A stretch of 64,000 nucleotides of DNA. Source: Pedobacter segetis. GTDB lineage: Bacteria > Bacteroidota > Bacteroidia > Sphingobacteriales > Sphingobacteriaceae. The notes under the pieces are model-generated. The model ran no database searches. It was given only the letters and a program-made list of their open reading frames with translations, and had not been told where the DNA came from. The stretch covers positions 173,531 through 237,530 of the forward strand of contig NZ_JAEHFY010000002.1 in NCBI RefSeq assembly GCF_016623585.1. Reading direction: 5' to 3'. A program made the translations under genes and the position numbers. Shown here piece after piece: positions 53,773 to 63,388 of this stretch (position 1 is its first letter; each line of letters begins with the position of its first letter).

Positions 53773-54789
53773 ATGGATGGTATCAATATAAAGCAACTCG
53801 CAGAAGCTTTAAATCTTTCTACTTCTACAATTTCTAGGGCTTTTAGAAATAGCAGCGGTATTAAGCAGCATACCAAAGATTTGATCTTATCAAAAGCCAA
53901 AGAGTTAAATTACCAGCCAAACCATTATGCAAGCAACCTTAGGGACCAAAAAAGCAAAACAATTGCGGTTATTGTACCAGAGTTGGCAAACAATTATTTC
54001 TCGCAGGCCATACATGGTATAGAGCAAGTTGCAAGGGCAAATGGATACAATATCTTAATTTATTCTACAGATGATGATCTGGAAAAAGAGATGGACTTTA
54101 TAAAACATTTGCACAACGGTAGGGTAGAAGGAATCATCATGTCGGTTTCTGGCGAGGCAGAGAACCATAATTATTTGAACGATTTTGGGGCAAGGAGATT
54201 GCCCATGGTGCAGTTTGATAGGGTTTATGACGATATTGATACCCCAAAAATAATCACGGATGATTATGAGAGCAGCTTTATAGCAACAGAACATTTGATA
54301 GAGCAAGGCTGTAAGAGGATAGGGTATTTGGTGGTAAAGAAAGATCTTTCCATAGGTAAAACCCGCGAGATGGGGTATATAGACGCATTAAAAAAACACC
54401 ATATCAATTATAAAGAAGAATTGATCATAGATTGCTCTAATAGTTATACAGAGAACGACCCAATTATTAAAAAAGCTTTGAAAGACCTGAAATTGGACGG
54501 CATATTTGCATCTGTAGAAAGGTTGGCCTTTGCAACCTACTATGCCAGTTATGATCTAAATATTAAAATACCCCATGATCTAAAAGTGATCAGCTTTTCT
54601 AGTTTAGAAATTGCACCATTATTAAACCCATCGCTTACCACAATTACGCAACCAGCGGTAGAGATAGGTAACTTATCGGCTAAATTATTGTTCGATATTT
54701 TGCAAGATAAAAAAGAGATAAGCTTTGCAAAAGAAAAGGTGGTTTTAAACTCAAAAATCATCTTTAGAAACTCCACAAAATCGGCTTAA
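53773..54789 (+). CDS. LacI-family transcriptional regulator of the starch locus
   Basis: The protein has 338 residues. The N-terminal LacI HTH and hinge are clear: INIKQLAEALNLSTSTISRA, then FRNSSGIKQHTKDLILSKAK and ELNYQPNHYASNLRD. The C-terminal periplasmic-binding-protein-like domain has TIAVIVPELANNYFSQAIHG and ends in FRNSTKSA. The gene faces the susC gene across a 387-base gap that carries two GGGAACGTTCCC operators with the LacI-type central CG. I infer repression of the downstream glycan locus relieved by a maltodextrin or sugar phosphate. Confidence 0.9.
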   Translation: MDGINIKQLAEALNLSTSTISRAFRNSSGIKQHTKDLILSKAKELNYQPNHYASNLRDQKSKTIAVIVPELANNYFSQAIHGIEQVARANGYNILIYSTDDDLEKEMDFIKHLHNGRVEGIIMSVSGEAENHNYLNDFGARRLPMVQFDRVYDDIDTPKIITDDYESSFIATEHLIEQGCKRIGYLVVKKDLSIGKTREMGYIDALKKHHINYKEELIIDCSNSYTENDPIIKKALKDLKLDGIFASVERLAFATYYASYDLNIKIPHDLKVISFSSLEIAPLLNPSLTTITQPAVEIGNLSAKLLFDILQDKKEISFAKEKVVLNSKIIFRNSTKSA

Positions 54790-54870
54790 AAAACCAAAAA
54801 AATAAGTCGGAAAAAAAATCAAAAACTATCGGCACTTAGTGTTATTTAGGCAGAATTTTTGAATATTTTC

Positions 54871-54882
54871 GGGAACGTTCCC
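54871..54882. promoter_or_regulatory. LacI-type operator 1 (GGGAACGTTCCC)
   Basis: This is a perfect 12-base palindrome with the central CG common to LacI-family sites. It is identical to operator 2, 33 bases away centre to centre, close to three helical turns. The 387-base gap (54790-55176) contains no gene. It holds these two sites and an A/T-rich susC leader, and I found no clear -33/-7 pair in it. Confidence 0.85.
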
Positions 54883-54901
54883 TAAAAATGACACTCAGAT
54901 T

Positions 54902-54917
54902 AAGGGAACGTTCCCTT
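54902..54917. promoter_or_regulatory. LacI-type operator 2 (AAGGGAACGTTCCCTT)
   Basis: This is a perfect 16-base palindrome. Its core is identical to operator 1, and it is extended by two bases on each side. A tandem operator pair on the same face of the helix allows cooperative binding or looping. Both lie upstream of susC, beyond the LacI gene stop. Confidence 0.88.
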
Positions 54918-55176
54918 TTTTGGGTAAGATTTTAACAGGTGTATATTAAACACTATCTTATATAAAATTTATGGTTTAAATATTTGTTTTACAGCTATTT
55001 ATAAATTAATTGATTTATAATTTTTAACCAAAATATATAACCTAAAATCAATGGGTTTTAGCGTAAAAAAAAATAATTCAGAAAAATTTTTATTTATGAA
55101 ATGCAATTGTACATTGGCAATGTGTAAAAATTAAAAATTTTACCCCCAATTATAAACGATAAAAAATCTAAAAAAA

Positions 55177-58158
55177 ATGAGAAAAAGTTACATGCTAAAA
55201 CATGGTCTTTTTTTGCTGATGTTTTTGTTAGCAATTAAGGTGTTTGGCCAAAGCGGATCTATTACCGGTAAGGTTGTAGATGAAAACAATCTTCCGTTGC
55301 CGGGTGCGTCTGTAAAAATTAGCCAAACTAAGGCAACCTCTACAGATGTAAACGGTAATTACCGTTTTACTGATGTTAACGGACAGGTAACGGTAACCGT
55401 AAGTTTTATTGGCTACCAAGATCTTAGCCAACAGGTACTTGTTAACGGAAGTACTGTTTTAAACTTCAAATTGAAACCGAGTTCTACTTTGTTAAATGAG
55501 CTGGTGGTAATTGGTTATGGTACCACAGAACGTAAAAATGTTACGGGGTCTGTTGCAACGGTTAATGCAAAAGATTTTAGAAAAGGTACCATATCTAGTC
55601 CAGAGCAACTGATACAAGGTAAGGTAGCCGGTGTTGCCATTACACAAAACAGCGGGCAACCGGGTGGTGCTAGTACCATCAGGATCAGGGGCGGTGCATC
55701 TTTAAATGCCAGCAACGATCCCTTAATCGTAGTTGATGGTGTGCCATTGAGCGGTAATTCTATCGGGAATGCCCCAGGACCACTATCGCTCATCAATCCT
55801 AACGATATTGAAACCTTTACCATTTTAAAGGATGCCAACGCAACGGCAATTTATGGTTCTAGAGCTTCTAACGGCGTAATTTTAATTACCACCAAAAAAG
55901 GTTCTTCTGGCAAGCCGATGGTTAACGTAAGTACAAACAATTCTGTTGCTACGGCAAATAATACCATCAATGTATTATCTCCCTCCCAAATTAGGGATTA
56001 TGTAAATGCCAACCCAACAGCAACTTACGGGAAAGACAATAATGGTAAAGATTTACTTTTTACAGATTTGGTAGGTAATGCCAATACAGATTGGCAAAAT
56101 GTAATTTATAGAACAGCCCTTACCACAGATAATAACGTGAGCATATCCGGAACAACCAAAAAAGTGCCTTACCGTGTGTCTGTTGGATATTTAGATCAGC
56201 AAGGCCTATTGCAAACAGATAAATTTAATAGAACATCTGCCGCCATAGGGCTTTCTCCAAAGTTTTTTGATAACCATTTAAAGGTTGATCTAAACTTAAA
56301 AGGGGCTTTAACAAAATCTCACTTTGCAAACGCCGATGGAATACAAACTGCGATTCAGTTTGATCCAACCCAACCTGTACGCACCACTAATGATTTTGGT
56401 AATTATTACGAATGGCTAAGATCTGATGGCACCGTGAACCCGAACGCCCCTCGTAATCCACTTGGTTTAATAGATTTAAAAGATAACAATGGTAAGGCAA
56501 ACAGAAGCTTCGGTAACCTTGCTTTAGACTACTCTTTACCTTTTTTACCAGAACTTCATGCTAACCTTAATGTAGGCTATGATGTTTCTAAAGGAACCGG
56601 AAATATATTTGTCCCAACTTTTGCGGCTCAAAGTATTGGCACACAAGGTTCAATCTCTCAATCTAAAAACACAGAGAACAATAAATTCTCTGAGTTTTAT
56701 TTAAGTTACAACAAAGATTTAAAATCTATCAATAGCAATATTAACGCTACGGCAGGTTATGGTTATTATGATAACTCTAAAACCACCGATTTCTATACCA
56801 GTTTTAAAGGTACGGGCGAGGTGTTGACAGAACCTAAATTCCCGTTCTCTACGGATAGGGACAAACTACTGTCTTATTATGGAAGGGTGGTTTATACCTT
56901 AGATAATAAATATATCGTATCCGGTACCATGAGGGCAGATGCTTCTTCTAAATTCTCACCTAATAACCGTTGGGGATACTTCCCTTCTGTAGGTTTTACT
57001 TGGAGGGCCATTAACGAAAGTTTTTTGAAAAACAGCAAAACACTATCTGATCTAAAGTTGAGGTTAAGTTACGGCCAAACCGGTAATAAAGATGGCATAG
57101 GTTATACAGATTATCTTTCTAAGTATTATGCCAATAGCAATACCGGACAGTACAATGTAGGCGGTACATATTATGATTATTATAGCCCTGCCGGTTATGA
57201 TCCAGATCTAAGATGGGAAACTACCACAACTTATAATACAGGTTTAGATTATGGTTTCTTAAAAGGTAGGTTATATGGAAGTGTTGATGCCTATTATAAA
57301 AAAACCAAAGATTTGTTAAGTACCGTAAACATCCCGGTAGGTACAAACTTTAGCAATTTGTTAACCACCAATGTGGGTAATATGGATGTTAGAGGTTTAG
57401 AAACTAGTATTAACTTTAAAGCTATCGCAAAAGAAAAGCAAAATTGGGATCTGGGTTTAAACTTTGCATTTAACAAAAGAAAGGTTACTAACTTAACGCT
57501 TAACCCAGATCCTGGATCTAAGGTTAGCGCAGGTGATATAGCGGGTGGTACGGGTATAACTTTAAAGTATAATGCCGTAAACCAAATACCCGGGTCTTTC
57601 TTTGTTTACAAACAAGTTTACGATAGCGCAGGTAAACCAGTAGAGGGTTTATATGCAGATTTAAACAAAGATGGTGTAATCAACACAAATGACCAGTATT
57701 TTTATAAATCACCAGACCCAACTTTTACGCTTGGTTTTAATACTGCCTATACCTATAACAAGTGGACAATTAGTACCTCTTTAAGAACTTATCTAGGCAA
57801 CTATATTTATGATAACGTTTCTTCTAACTTTGGGGTGCGTTCTAATATTTTAAGTCCTGCTGGTGTTATTAACAATGCCAGTGTAGATTTCTTAAAAACC
57901 AATTTTAAAACCAATCAATACTTAAGTGATTATTATATCAAGAACGCCTCGTTCTTAAAAATGGATAACCTTGGTTTAAGTTATGATTTTGGCAATTTAG
58001 GAAAGAATACAGGTAACTTTAGGGTCAGTGCAAATTGCCAAAATGTATTCACGGTTTCTAAATACAAAGGTTTAGATCCAGAAAACAATACAGGTATCGA
58101 TTATAATTTATATCCAAGGCCTAGAACTTTCACATTAGGTTTAAACCTCGGATTTTAA
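55177..58158 (+). CDS. SusC/RagA-family TonB-dependent glycan transporter
   Basis: The protein has 993 residues. A signal peptide (KHGLFLLMFLLAIKVFGQ) is followed by a carboxypeptidase-regulatory-like domain (about 26-105, SITGKVVDENNLPLPGASVK) and a TonB-plug region (about 110-225) with ELVVIGYGTTERKNVTGSVA and STIRIRGGASLNASNDPLIV. A large barrel runs to the end and finishes GLNLGF. It imports glycan oligosaccharides across the outer membrane together with SusD. It is the first gene after the twin LacI operators and is followed 42 bases later by susD. A starch or maltodextrin substrate is inferred from the GH31 and SusE-like genes. Confidence 0.95.
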   Translation: MRKSYMLKHGLFLLMFLLAIKVFGQSGSITGKVVDENNLPLPGASVKISQTKATSTDVNGNYRFTDVNGQVTVTVSFIGYQDLSQQVLVNGSTVLNFKLKPSSTLLNELVVIGYGTTERKNVTGSVATVNAKDFRKGTISSPEQLIQGKVAGVAITQNSGQPGGASTIRIRGGASLNASNDPLIVVDGVPLSGNSIGNAPGPLSLINPNDIETFTILKDANATAIYGSRASNGVILITTKKGSSGKPMVNVSTNNSVATANNTINVLSPSQIRDYVNANPTATYGKDNNGKDLLFTDLVGNANTDWQNVIYRTALTTDNNVSISGTTKKVPYRVSVGYLDQQGLLQTDKFNRTSAAIGLSPKFFDNHLKVDLNLKGALTKSHFANADGIQTAIQFDPTQPVRTTNDFGNYYEWLRSDGTVNPNAPRNPLGLIDLKDNNGKANRSFGNLALDYSLPFLPELHANLNVGYDVSKGTGNIFVPTFAAQSIGTQGSISQSKNTENNKFSEFYLSYNKDLKSINSNINATAGYGYYDNSKTTDFYTSFKGTGEVLTEPKFPFSTDRDKLLSYYGRVVYTLDNKYIVSGTMRADASSKFSPNNRWGYFPSVGFTWRAINESFLKNSKTLSDLKLRLSYGQTGNKDGIGYTDYLSKYYANSNTGQYNVGGTYYDYYSPAGYDPDLRWETTTTYNTGLDYGFLKGRLYGSVDAYYKKTKDLLSTVNIPVGTNFSNLLTTNVGNMDVRGLETSINFKAIAKEKQNWDLGLNFAFNKRKVTNLTLNPDPGSKVSAGDIAGGTGITLKYNAVNQIPGSFFVYKQVYDSAGKPVEGLYADLNKDGVINTNDQYFYKSPDPTFTLGFNTAYTYNKWTISTSLRTYLGNYIYDNVSSNFGVRSNILSPAGVINNASVDFLKTNFKTNQYLSDYYIKNASFLKMDNLGLSYDFGNLGKNTGNFRVSANCQNVFTVSKYKGLDPENNTGIDYNLYPRPRTFTLGLNLGF

Positions 58159-58200
58159 TCAATATTAATTAAGGATATGAAATTATTAAATTATAAAAAC

Positions 58201-59790
58201 ATGAAATCATCGTACAAAAGTATTATTGCTTTAAGTTTTGTTGCTTTAGCTTTAGATGCTTGTAAAAAAGAAGATTTGAATACGTTTCCAACTAATGATG
58301 TAACCTCAGAAAAGGTGTATGCCACGCCAGCAGGTTATAAGCAAGAGATGGTAAAACTATATGCGGCCTATGCTTTAACAAGCCCTAGCGGAGCAGATAA
58401 CAGCGAAATTGGGGGTTTAAATTCGGGTTTTGCAGATTTTTTGCGTTTGTTTTGGACTTCCCAAGAATTAACAACAGATGAGGCCATTTGTGCCTGGGGC
58501 GATACTGGCATCCCAGATCTAGATCAGTCTCTTTGGACAGCCGATAACCAGTTTTTAAGAGGTTTGTACTCTAGAAGTTTGTTACAGATCACTTTTTGTA
58601 ATGAATTTTTAAGAGAGAGTACTCCAGAAAAATTGGCCAGTAGAGGAATTAGCGGTGCCGATGCGGATAACGTAAAAACATATAGGGCAGAGGCAAGGTT
58701 TTTAAGGGCTTATCAATATTGGGTATTGATGGATGCGTATGGTAATCCTCCATTTGTTACTGAGAACGATAATATTGGTAAAATTGCCCCAAAACAGATC
58801 ACCAGGGCTAAATTGTTTGATTACGTAGAATCTGAATTGAAAGCTATTGAGCCAGATTTGAAAGACGCAAAAACAAATGAGTACGGAAGAGCAGATAAAG
58901 GTGCAGATTGGGCATTGTTGGCAAGATTATATTTAAACGCACAGGTTTATACCGGGGTAGCTAAAAACACAGAGGCCATTACCTACGCAAGCAAAGTGAT
59001 CAATGCGGGTTATTCTTTAAAATCAAATTACAAGGATCTATTTTTAGAAGATAATGATAAGAATAACGATGAAACTATTTTAAGCATCAATTATGATGGC
59101 GTAAAAGGAACTAATTACGGCGGTACTACCTTTTTGATCAATGCTGGCATCAATGCAGATATGAACCCGGCCTCATTTGGTGTTCCTTCTGGTGGGTGGG
59201 GAGGTAATAGAACCCGCCAAAATTTACCTGCGCTTTTCCCAGATCCAAATGGTACGCAAGATAAGAGAGGTGCTTTCTTTGGGTCTAAAAATAACGTGGA
59301 AGATGTTGCCGTTTTTACCGATGGGTTAAGGGTTACCAAATTCAAAAACGTAACTTCTACGGGGCAGCCTGGGCCATCATTAAACGGAACTTTTAGTTCT
59401 TTGGATTTCCCATTATTCCGCTTGGCAGAACAATATTTAATTTATGGGGAAGCGGTGGCAAGAGGCGGCACCGGCGGTACCTTAGCAAATGCTTTAATTT
59501 ATGTTAATAAATTAAGGGACAGGGCTTATGGAAATACCAGCGGAGATGTTTCAGCTACTGATTTAACTGTTGATTTTTTTCTTAATGAAAGAGGTAGGGA
59601 ATTATATTGGGAAGGTTTTAGAAGAACAGATTTAGTGCGTTATGGTAAATTTACCAGTGGCAGTTATTTGTGGCCTTTTAAAGGTGGTACAAAAGCCGGG
59701 ACAGCCTTACCTGCCTATAGAGATTTGTACCCACTCCCAACTGCAGATATCATCGCAAATTCTAATTTAACCCAAAACACAGGTTATTAA
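58201..59790 (+). CDS. SusD/RagB-family glycan-binding lipoprotein
   Basis: The protein has 529 residues from ATG 58201. An upstream in-frame ATG at 58177 adds eight residues before the signal peptide. The lipobox is LALDAC, then KKEDLNTFPTND, typical of SusD. The family fold is visible in VKTYRAEARFLRAYQYWVLM and the glycan-site region. C-terminal signatures are FFLNERGRELYWEGFRRTDL and LYPLPTADIIANSNLTQN. It is surface-exposed and partners with the SusC barrel. It is followed 18 bases later by the SusE-like gene. Confidence 0.94.
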   Translation: MKSSYKSIIALSFVALALDACKKEDLNTFPTNDVTSEKVYATPAGYKQEMVKLYAAYALTSPSGADNSEIGGLNSGFADFLRLFWTSQELTTDEAICAWGDTGIPDLDQSLWTADNQFLRGLYSRSLLQITFCNEFLRESTPEKLASRGISGADADNVKTYRAEARFLRAYQYWVLMDAYGNPPFVTENDNIGKIAPKQITRAKLFDYVESELKAIEPDLKDAKTNEYGRADKGADWALLARLYLNAQVYTGVAKNTEAITYASKVINAGYSLKSNYKDLFLEDNDKNNDETILSINYDGVKGTNYGGTTFLINAGINADMNPASFGVPSGGWGGNRTRQNLPALFPDPNGTQDKRGAFFGSKNNVEDVAVFTDGLRVTKFKNVTSTGQPGPSLNGTFSSLDFPLFRLAEQYLIYGEAVARGGTGGTLANALIYVNKLRDRAYGNTSGDVSATDLTVDFFLNERGRELYWEGFRRTDLVRYGKFTSGSYLWPFKGGTKAGTALPAYRDLYPLPTADIIANSNLTQNTGY

Positions 59791-59808
59791 TCAATAAAAA
59801 TTAAGAAC

Positions 59809-60834
59809 ATGAAAAAGATATTTCATAAAATTTTGCCACTTGGCTTTATGATGTTGGCTTTTGTTGCTTGTAAAAAAGACGAGGTAAAGACAATAGTTAA
59901 CCCGGGCGAAGGAAGTACGTTAAGTGTTTCTGCCAATAATGTAGTGCTAGATAAAAGTATGTTAGATAAAAATGTAGTAACATTTAATTTAACAGCAGCA
60001 AATTTTGGTTACAATGCAGCGGTTACCAATGTTTTACAATTAGCGGCAAAAGGGAGTAATTTTGCATCGCCAAAAGAAGCCATTTTACCGGCCGAAGCAT
60101 TATCAAAATCTTACAATGGTTTAGATTTTAACAACCTTTTATTGAGTTTAAATTTGCCAACCGCGGTAAGTTCAGACGTAGAGGTAAGGATTAAATCTAC
60201 CGTTTCTAGCAATGTAGAACCAATTTATAGTAATGTTATCAGCATGAAAGCAACGCCTTTCGCTTTAACATCTTGGATTTACGTTCCAGGAGCTTATCAG
60301 GGTTGGAACCCGGCTACTGCCGACAGTTTGATTTCTGCAACAGGGAACGGGGTTTATGTTGGTGTTATCCCGTTTGATGGGGGTAACTTTAAAATTACGC
60401 CATTAAAGAAATGGGATGTGGCCTATGGAGATGCAGGCAATGGTAAAATCAGTACATCTGGTGGCGATATCAGCTCTGGCAGTGCAGGAGCAAAACAATT
60501 AACGGTTGATTTGAATGCAAACACTATCAAGATAGACCCATTAGTTTGGGCTGTTGTAGGTAGCGGAACCGCATCGGGTTGGCCGCCAGCCTCTGGCCCA
60601 TACAACGAGTTGGATATGAAATATATAAACGATGGTAAAGGTCAGTGGAAAATAACCATTCCTTTAAGTGCGGGTGGAGAGATAAAATTTAGAAAAAACC
60701 ACGATTGGGGAACAAATTTTGGTGGTGATGCAAATGGAAATTTAACAGGAGATAATATCGCCGTTCCATCTGCCGGCACCTATACCATTACCTTGGATAT
60801 TCCAAACAATAAATATACTTTAGTTAAAAACTAA
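59809..60834 (+). CDS. SusE/SusF-like starch-binding outer-membrane lipoprotein
   Basis: The protein has 341 residues. The lipoprotein signal ends in FVACKKDEVKT with the lipobox Cys at position 21. The N-terminal SusE-like domain (about 30-150) includes NNVVLDKSMLDKNVVTFNL. Two similar starch-binding modules follow, each with aromatic motifs: WIYVPGAYQGWNPATADSL in the first, and a second with PPASGPYNELDMKYINDG, sharing a late NFKITPLKKWD/IKFRKNHDWGTNFG pattern. These bind alpha-glucan at the cell surface. It is followed by an intercistronic hairpin before the GH31 gene. Confidence 0.92.
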   Translation: MKKIFHKILPLGFMMLAFVACKKDEVKTIVNPGEGSTLSVSANNVVLDKSMLDKNVVTFNLTAANFGYNAAVTNVLQLAAKGSNFASPKEAILPAEALSKSYNGLDFNNLLLSLNLPTAVSSDVEVRIKSTVSSNVEPIYSNVISMKATPFALTSWIYVPGAYQGWNPATADSLISATGNGVYVGVIPFDGGNFKITPLKKWDVAYGDAGNGKISTSGGDISSGSAGAKQLTVDLNANTIKIDPLVWAVVGSGTASGWPPASGPYNELDMKYINDGKGQWKITIPLSAGGEIKFRKNHDWGTNFGGDANGNLTGDNIAVPSAGTYTITLDIPNNKYTLVKN

Positions 60835-60848
60835 ATTATCAAAAATAA

Positions 60849-60882
60849 TCTCGTTAAAGCCATTTATTTGGCTTTAACGAGA
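60849..60882 (+). terminator. Intercistronic stem-loop between the SusE-like and GH31 genes
   Basis: A 13-bp perfect stem TCTCGTTAAAGCC (60849-60861) pairs with 60870-60882 across an 8-base loop. The sequence after it is only partly T-rich (CATTTTAATTT), so it may be a partial terminator or an mRNA-stabilising hairpin, lowering GH31 output relative to the surface proteins. Confidence 0.75.
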
Positions 60883-60906
60883 CATTTTAATTTCTACTCT
60901 TTTGCT

Positions 60907-63351
60907 ATGCGTTTTAAAACTCTTTTATTTTTCTTTATCCTGTTTGCCCCTTTGTTTTTAAAGGCCCAAACCAATCCTGTTTTATCGGCAGGGAACCTAA
61001 CCAGTGTAAAAATTGATGGCCAAAAAATTGATTTTAAAACAGATCATGCTTTTGGGGAAATCATCGTTTACAGCCCAACTATCATTAGGGTTAGGCTCGA
61101 TAAAAAAGAACTTCAAAAAGATTTTTCTTATGCAGTAATCGCAAAGCCTCTACAAACAAAAACCAATATCGCTCAAGATAATGGATCTATTACCATCCTT
61201 ACAGATTCCGTAAAAGCCGTTATTAGTAAAAAGCCATATTCTGTTGCGTTTTATACGTTAGATGGTAAAATCATCAATCAAGATGAGAAAGGTTTACAAA
61301 GCAGTTGGGTTGATGATGAGGTTACCGCTTACAAGCACCTACAAAATGGAGAACGTTTTATTGGCTTGGGCGAAAAAACGGGTAATTTGGATAGGAGAGG
61401 CGAAGGTTACACCAATTGGAATACAGATGCTTTTGGTTATGCAACAAATCGCGATCCCATTTATAGCACCATTCCTTTTTACATCGGCATACACGATAAT
61501 TTGAATTACGGCATTTTCTTAGACAATACCTACCAATCAGATTTCAATTTTGGGGCAAGTAATAATCGTTTTTCTTCTTTTGCCGCCCAAGGCGGAGAGT
61601 TGAACTACTATTTTATTTACCATACACATTTAGCGGATATTATTTCTTCTTACACGGCTTTAACCGGAAGGATGAAGATGCCACCGCTTTGGAGTTTGGG
61701 CTATCAGCAAAATAGGTACAGTTATTACCCCGATACCGAAGTTTTGCGAATTGCGAGAACGCTTCGCGAGAAAAAGATCCCAGCAGATGGCATTACTTTA
61801 GATATCCATTACATGGATAAATATAAATTGTTCACTTGGGATAAAGAGCGTTTTTCAGACTCAGAAGCCATGAATGATAAATTACATGACATGGGCTTTA
61901 AAACCACGGTTATTGTTGATCCCGGTATAAAAGTAGAAAAGGGTTATGATGCTTACGAAGATGGTTTTAAGAAAGACATCTTCATTAAATACCCAGACGG
62001 CAGCAATTATACAGGCCAGGTTTGGCCGGGTTGGTGCAATTTCCCCGATTTTACCAATGAAAAAGCAAGAGCTTGGTGGCGAGAAAAAGTAAAGTTTTTT
62101 GCCAATACGGGCGTTTCTGGTATTTGGAACGATATGAACGAAATTGCCACTTGGGGGCAAAAAATGCCATCCAATATCATCTTCAATTACGATGGAAAAT
62201 TGGCGAGTAACAAACAAACCCATAATGTTTATGGAATGCAAATGGCCCGTTCTAGTTTTGAGGGGATGGTTGCTGCAACCAATAAACGCCCTTTTGTATT
62301 AACAAGGGCAGGTTATGCGGGTTTGCAACGTTATACCGCCATCTGGACAGGCGATAACCGCTCGGAAGATGACCATATGTTGTTAGGCGTAAGGTTATTG
62401 AGCAGTTTAGGATTGAGTGGCGTTTCTTTTACAGGGATGGATATTGGCGGTTTTACTGGCGGCCCATCGGTTGGTTTATATGCTAAATGGATTCAATTAG
62501 GAGCTTTTAATCCTTATTTCCGTAACCATACGGCAGTCAATACAAAATCTTCGGAACCATGGACTTATGGCGAAGAGGTAACGGAGATTTCTAGAAACTA
62601 CATCAGCTTACGCTATAAATTGTTGCCTTACTTATATTCTACTTTTAATAAATCGGTTACCACAGGATTGCCGGTAGTGCGTAGTTTGGCCATTGATAAC
62701 ACCTTTGATCCTAAAATTTACGATACGCAATTCCAAAACGAATTTTTGTTTGGTCAAGCTTTTTTGGTTGCGCCATTTGAGAGTACAAAAGATTTTGGAA
62801 ACATCTATTTCCCTAAAGGAGATTGGTATAACCTATATACTGGCGAATTGCAAAAAGGAAATACCGAAAAAATTGTTAGGTTAAGTTTACAGAAAATGCC
62901 TGTTTATGTGAAAGAAAGCAGTATTGTGCCTATGCAATCTTTAGTACAGAGTACTGCAGAACAACCAACCGATACGCTAACCATCAACATTTTTAAAGGA
63001 AAGATCAATAACAGTTTTGTTTATTATGAAGATGATGGAGAAAGCTACAATTACGAAAAGGGAGATTTTTACAAGCGTAAAATCAATTACGATGCGGCTA
63101 ATAAAACCATTGTTTTTGATAATGTGGAAGGGAGTTTTAAATCCAAGTTCAAATACATTAAACTCATGTTCCACGGTTTTGATGCTAACGATAAAATTGA
63201 AACAGGCAAAACTTTAAAAGCAGATTTCGCTTCATTTTTAACACCAATTTCAAAGTTTGATCCACAAGGTTCTGCAAATGCGGTAGAAGGTTACAAAACG
63301 CAAAGCGTGGTTTTGGATAACGATTCAAAACGGTTTGAGATAAAATATTAG
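60907..63351 (+). CDS. Exported GH31 alpha-glucosidase
   Basis: The protein has 814 residues from the ATG at 60907 (MRFKTLLFFFILFAPLFLKAQ signal). A longer frame begins at TTG 60868 inside the preceding hairpin and has no merit as a start. GH31 signatures: the N-terminal beta domain DRRGEGYTNWNTDAFGYATN, the barrel LGYQQNRYSYYPDTEVLRIA, the nucleophile Asp409 in WNDMNEIATWG and the acid/base Asp483 in WTGDNRSEDDH, followed by C-terminal beta domains. It should release glucose from alpha-glucan ends in the periplasm or at the surface. It is the last gene of the locus. Confidence 0.95.
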   Translation: MRFKTLLFFFILFAPLFLKAQTNPVLSAGNLTSVKIDGQKIDFKTDHAFGEIIVYSPTIIRVRLDKKELQKDFSYAVIAKPLQTKTNIAQDNGSITILTDSVKAVISKKPYSVAFYTLDGKIINQDEKGLQSSWVDDEVTAYKHLQNGERFIGLGEKTGNLDRRGEGYTNWNTDAFGYATNRDPIYSTIPFYIGIHDNLNYGIFLDNTYQSDFNFGASNNRFSSFAAQGGELNYYFIYHTHLADIISSYTALTGRMKMPPLWSLGYQQNRYSYYPDTEVLRIARTLREKKIPADGITLDIHYMDKYKLFTWDKERFSDSEAMNDKLHDMGFKTTVIVDPGIKVEKGYDAYEDGFKKDIFIKYPDGSNYTGQVWPGWCNFPDFTNEKARAWWREKVKFFANTGVSGIWNDMNEIATWGQKMPSNIIFNYDGKLASNKQTHNVYGMQMARSSFEGMVAATNKRPFVLTRAGYAGLQRYTAIWTGDNRSEDDHMLLGVRLLSSLGLSGVSFTGMDIGGFTGGPSVGLYAKWIQLGAFNPYFRNHTAVNTKSSEPWTYGEEVTEISRNYISLRYKLLPYLYSTFNKSVTTGLPVVRSLAIDNTFDPKIYDTQFQNEFLFGQAFLVAPFESTKDFGNIYFPKGDWYNLYTGELQKGNTEKIVRLSLQKMPVYVKESSIVPMQSLVQSTAEQPTDTLTINIFKGKINNSFVYYEDDGESYNYEKGDFYKRKINYDAANKTIVFDNVEGSFKSKFKYIKLMFHGFDANDKIETGKTLKADFASFLTPISKFDPQGSANAVEGYKTQSVVLDNDSKRFEIKY

Positions 63352-63388
63352 AAGAGTTTAAATCAAAATTAGGTTAAGATGTGCTATT

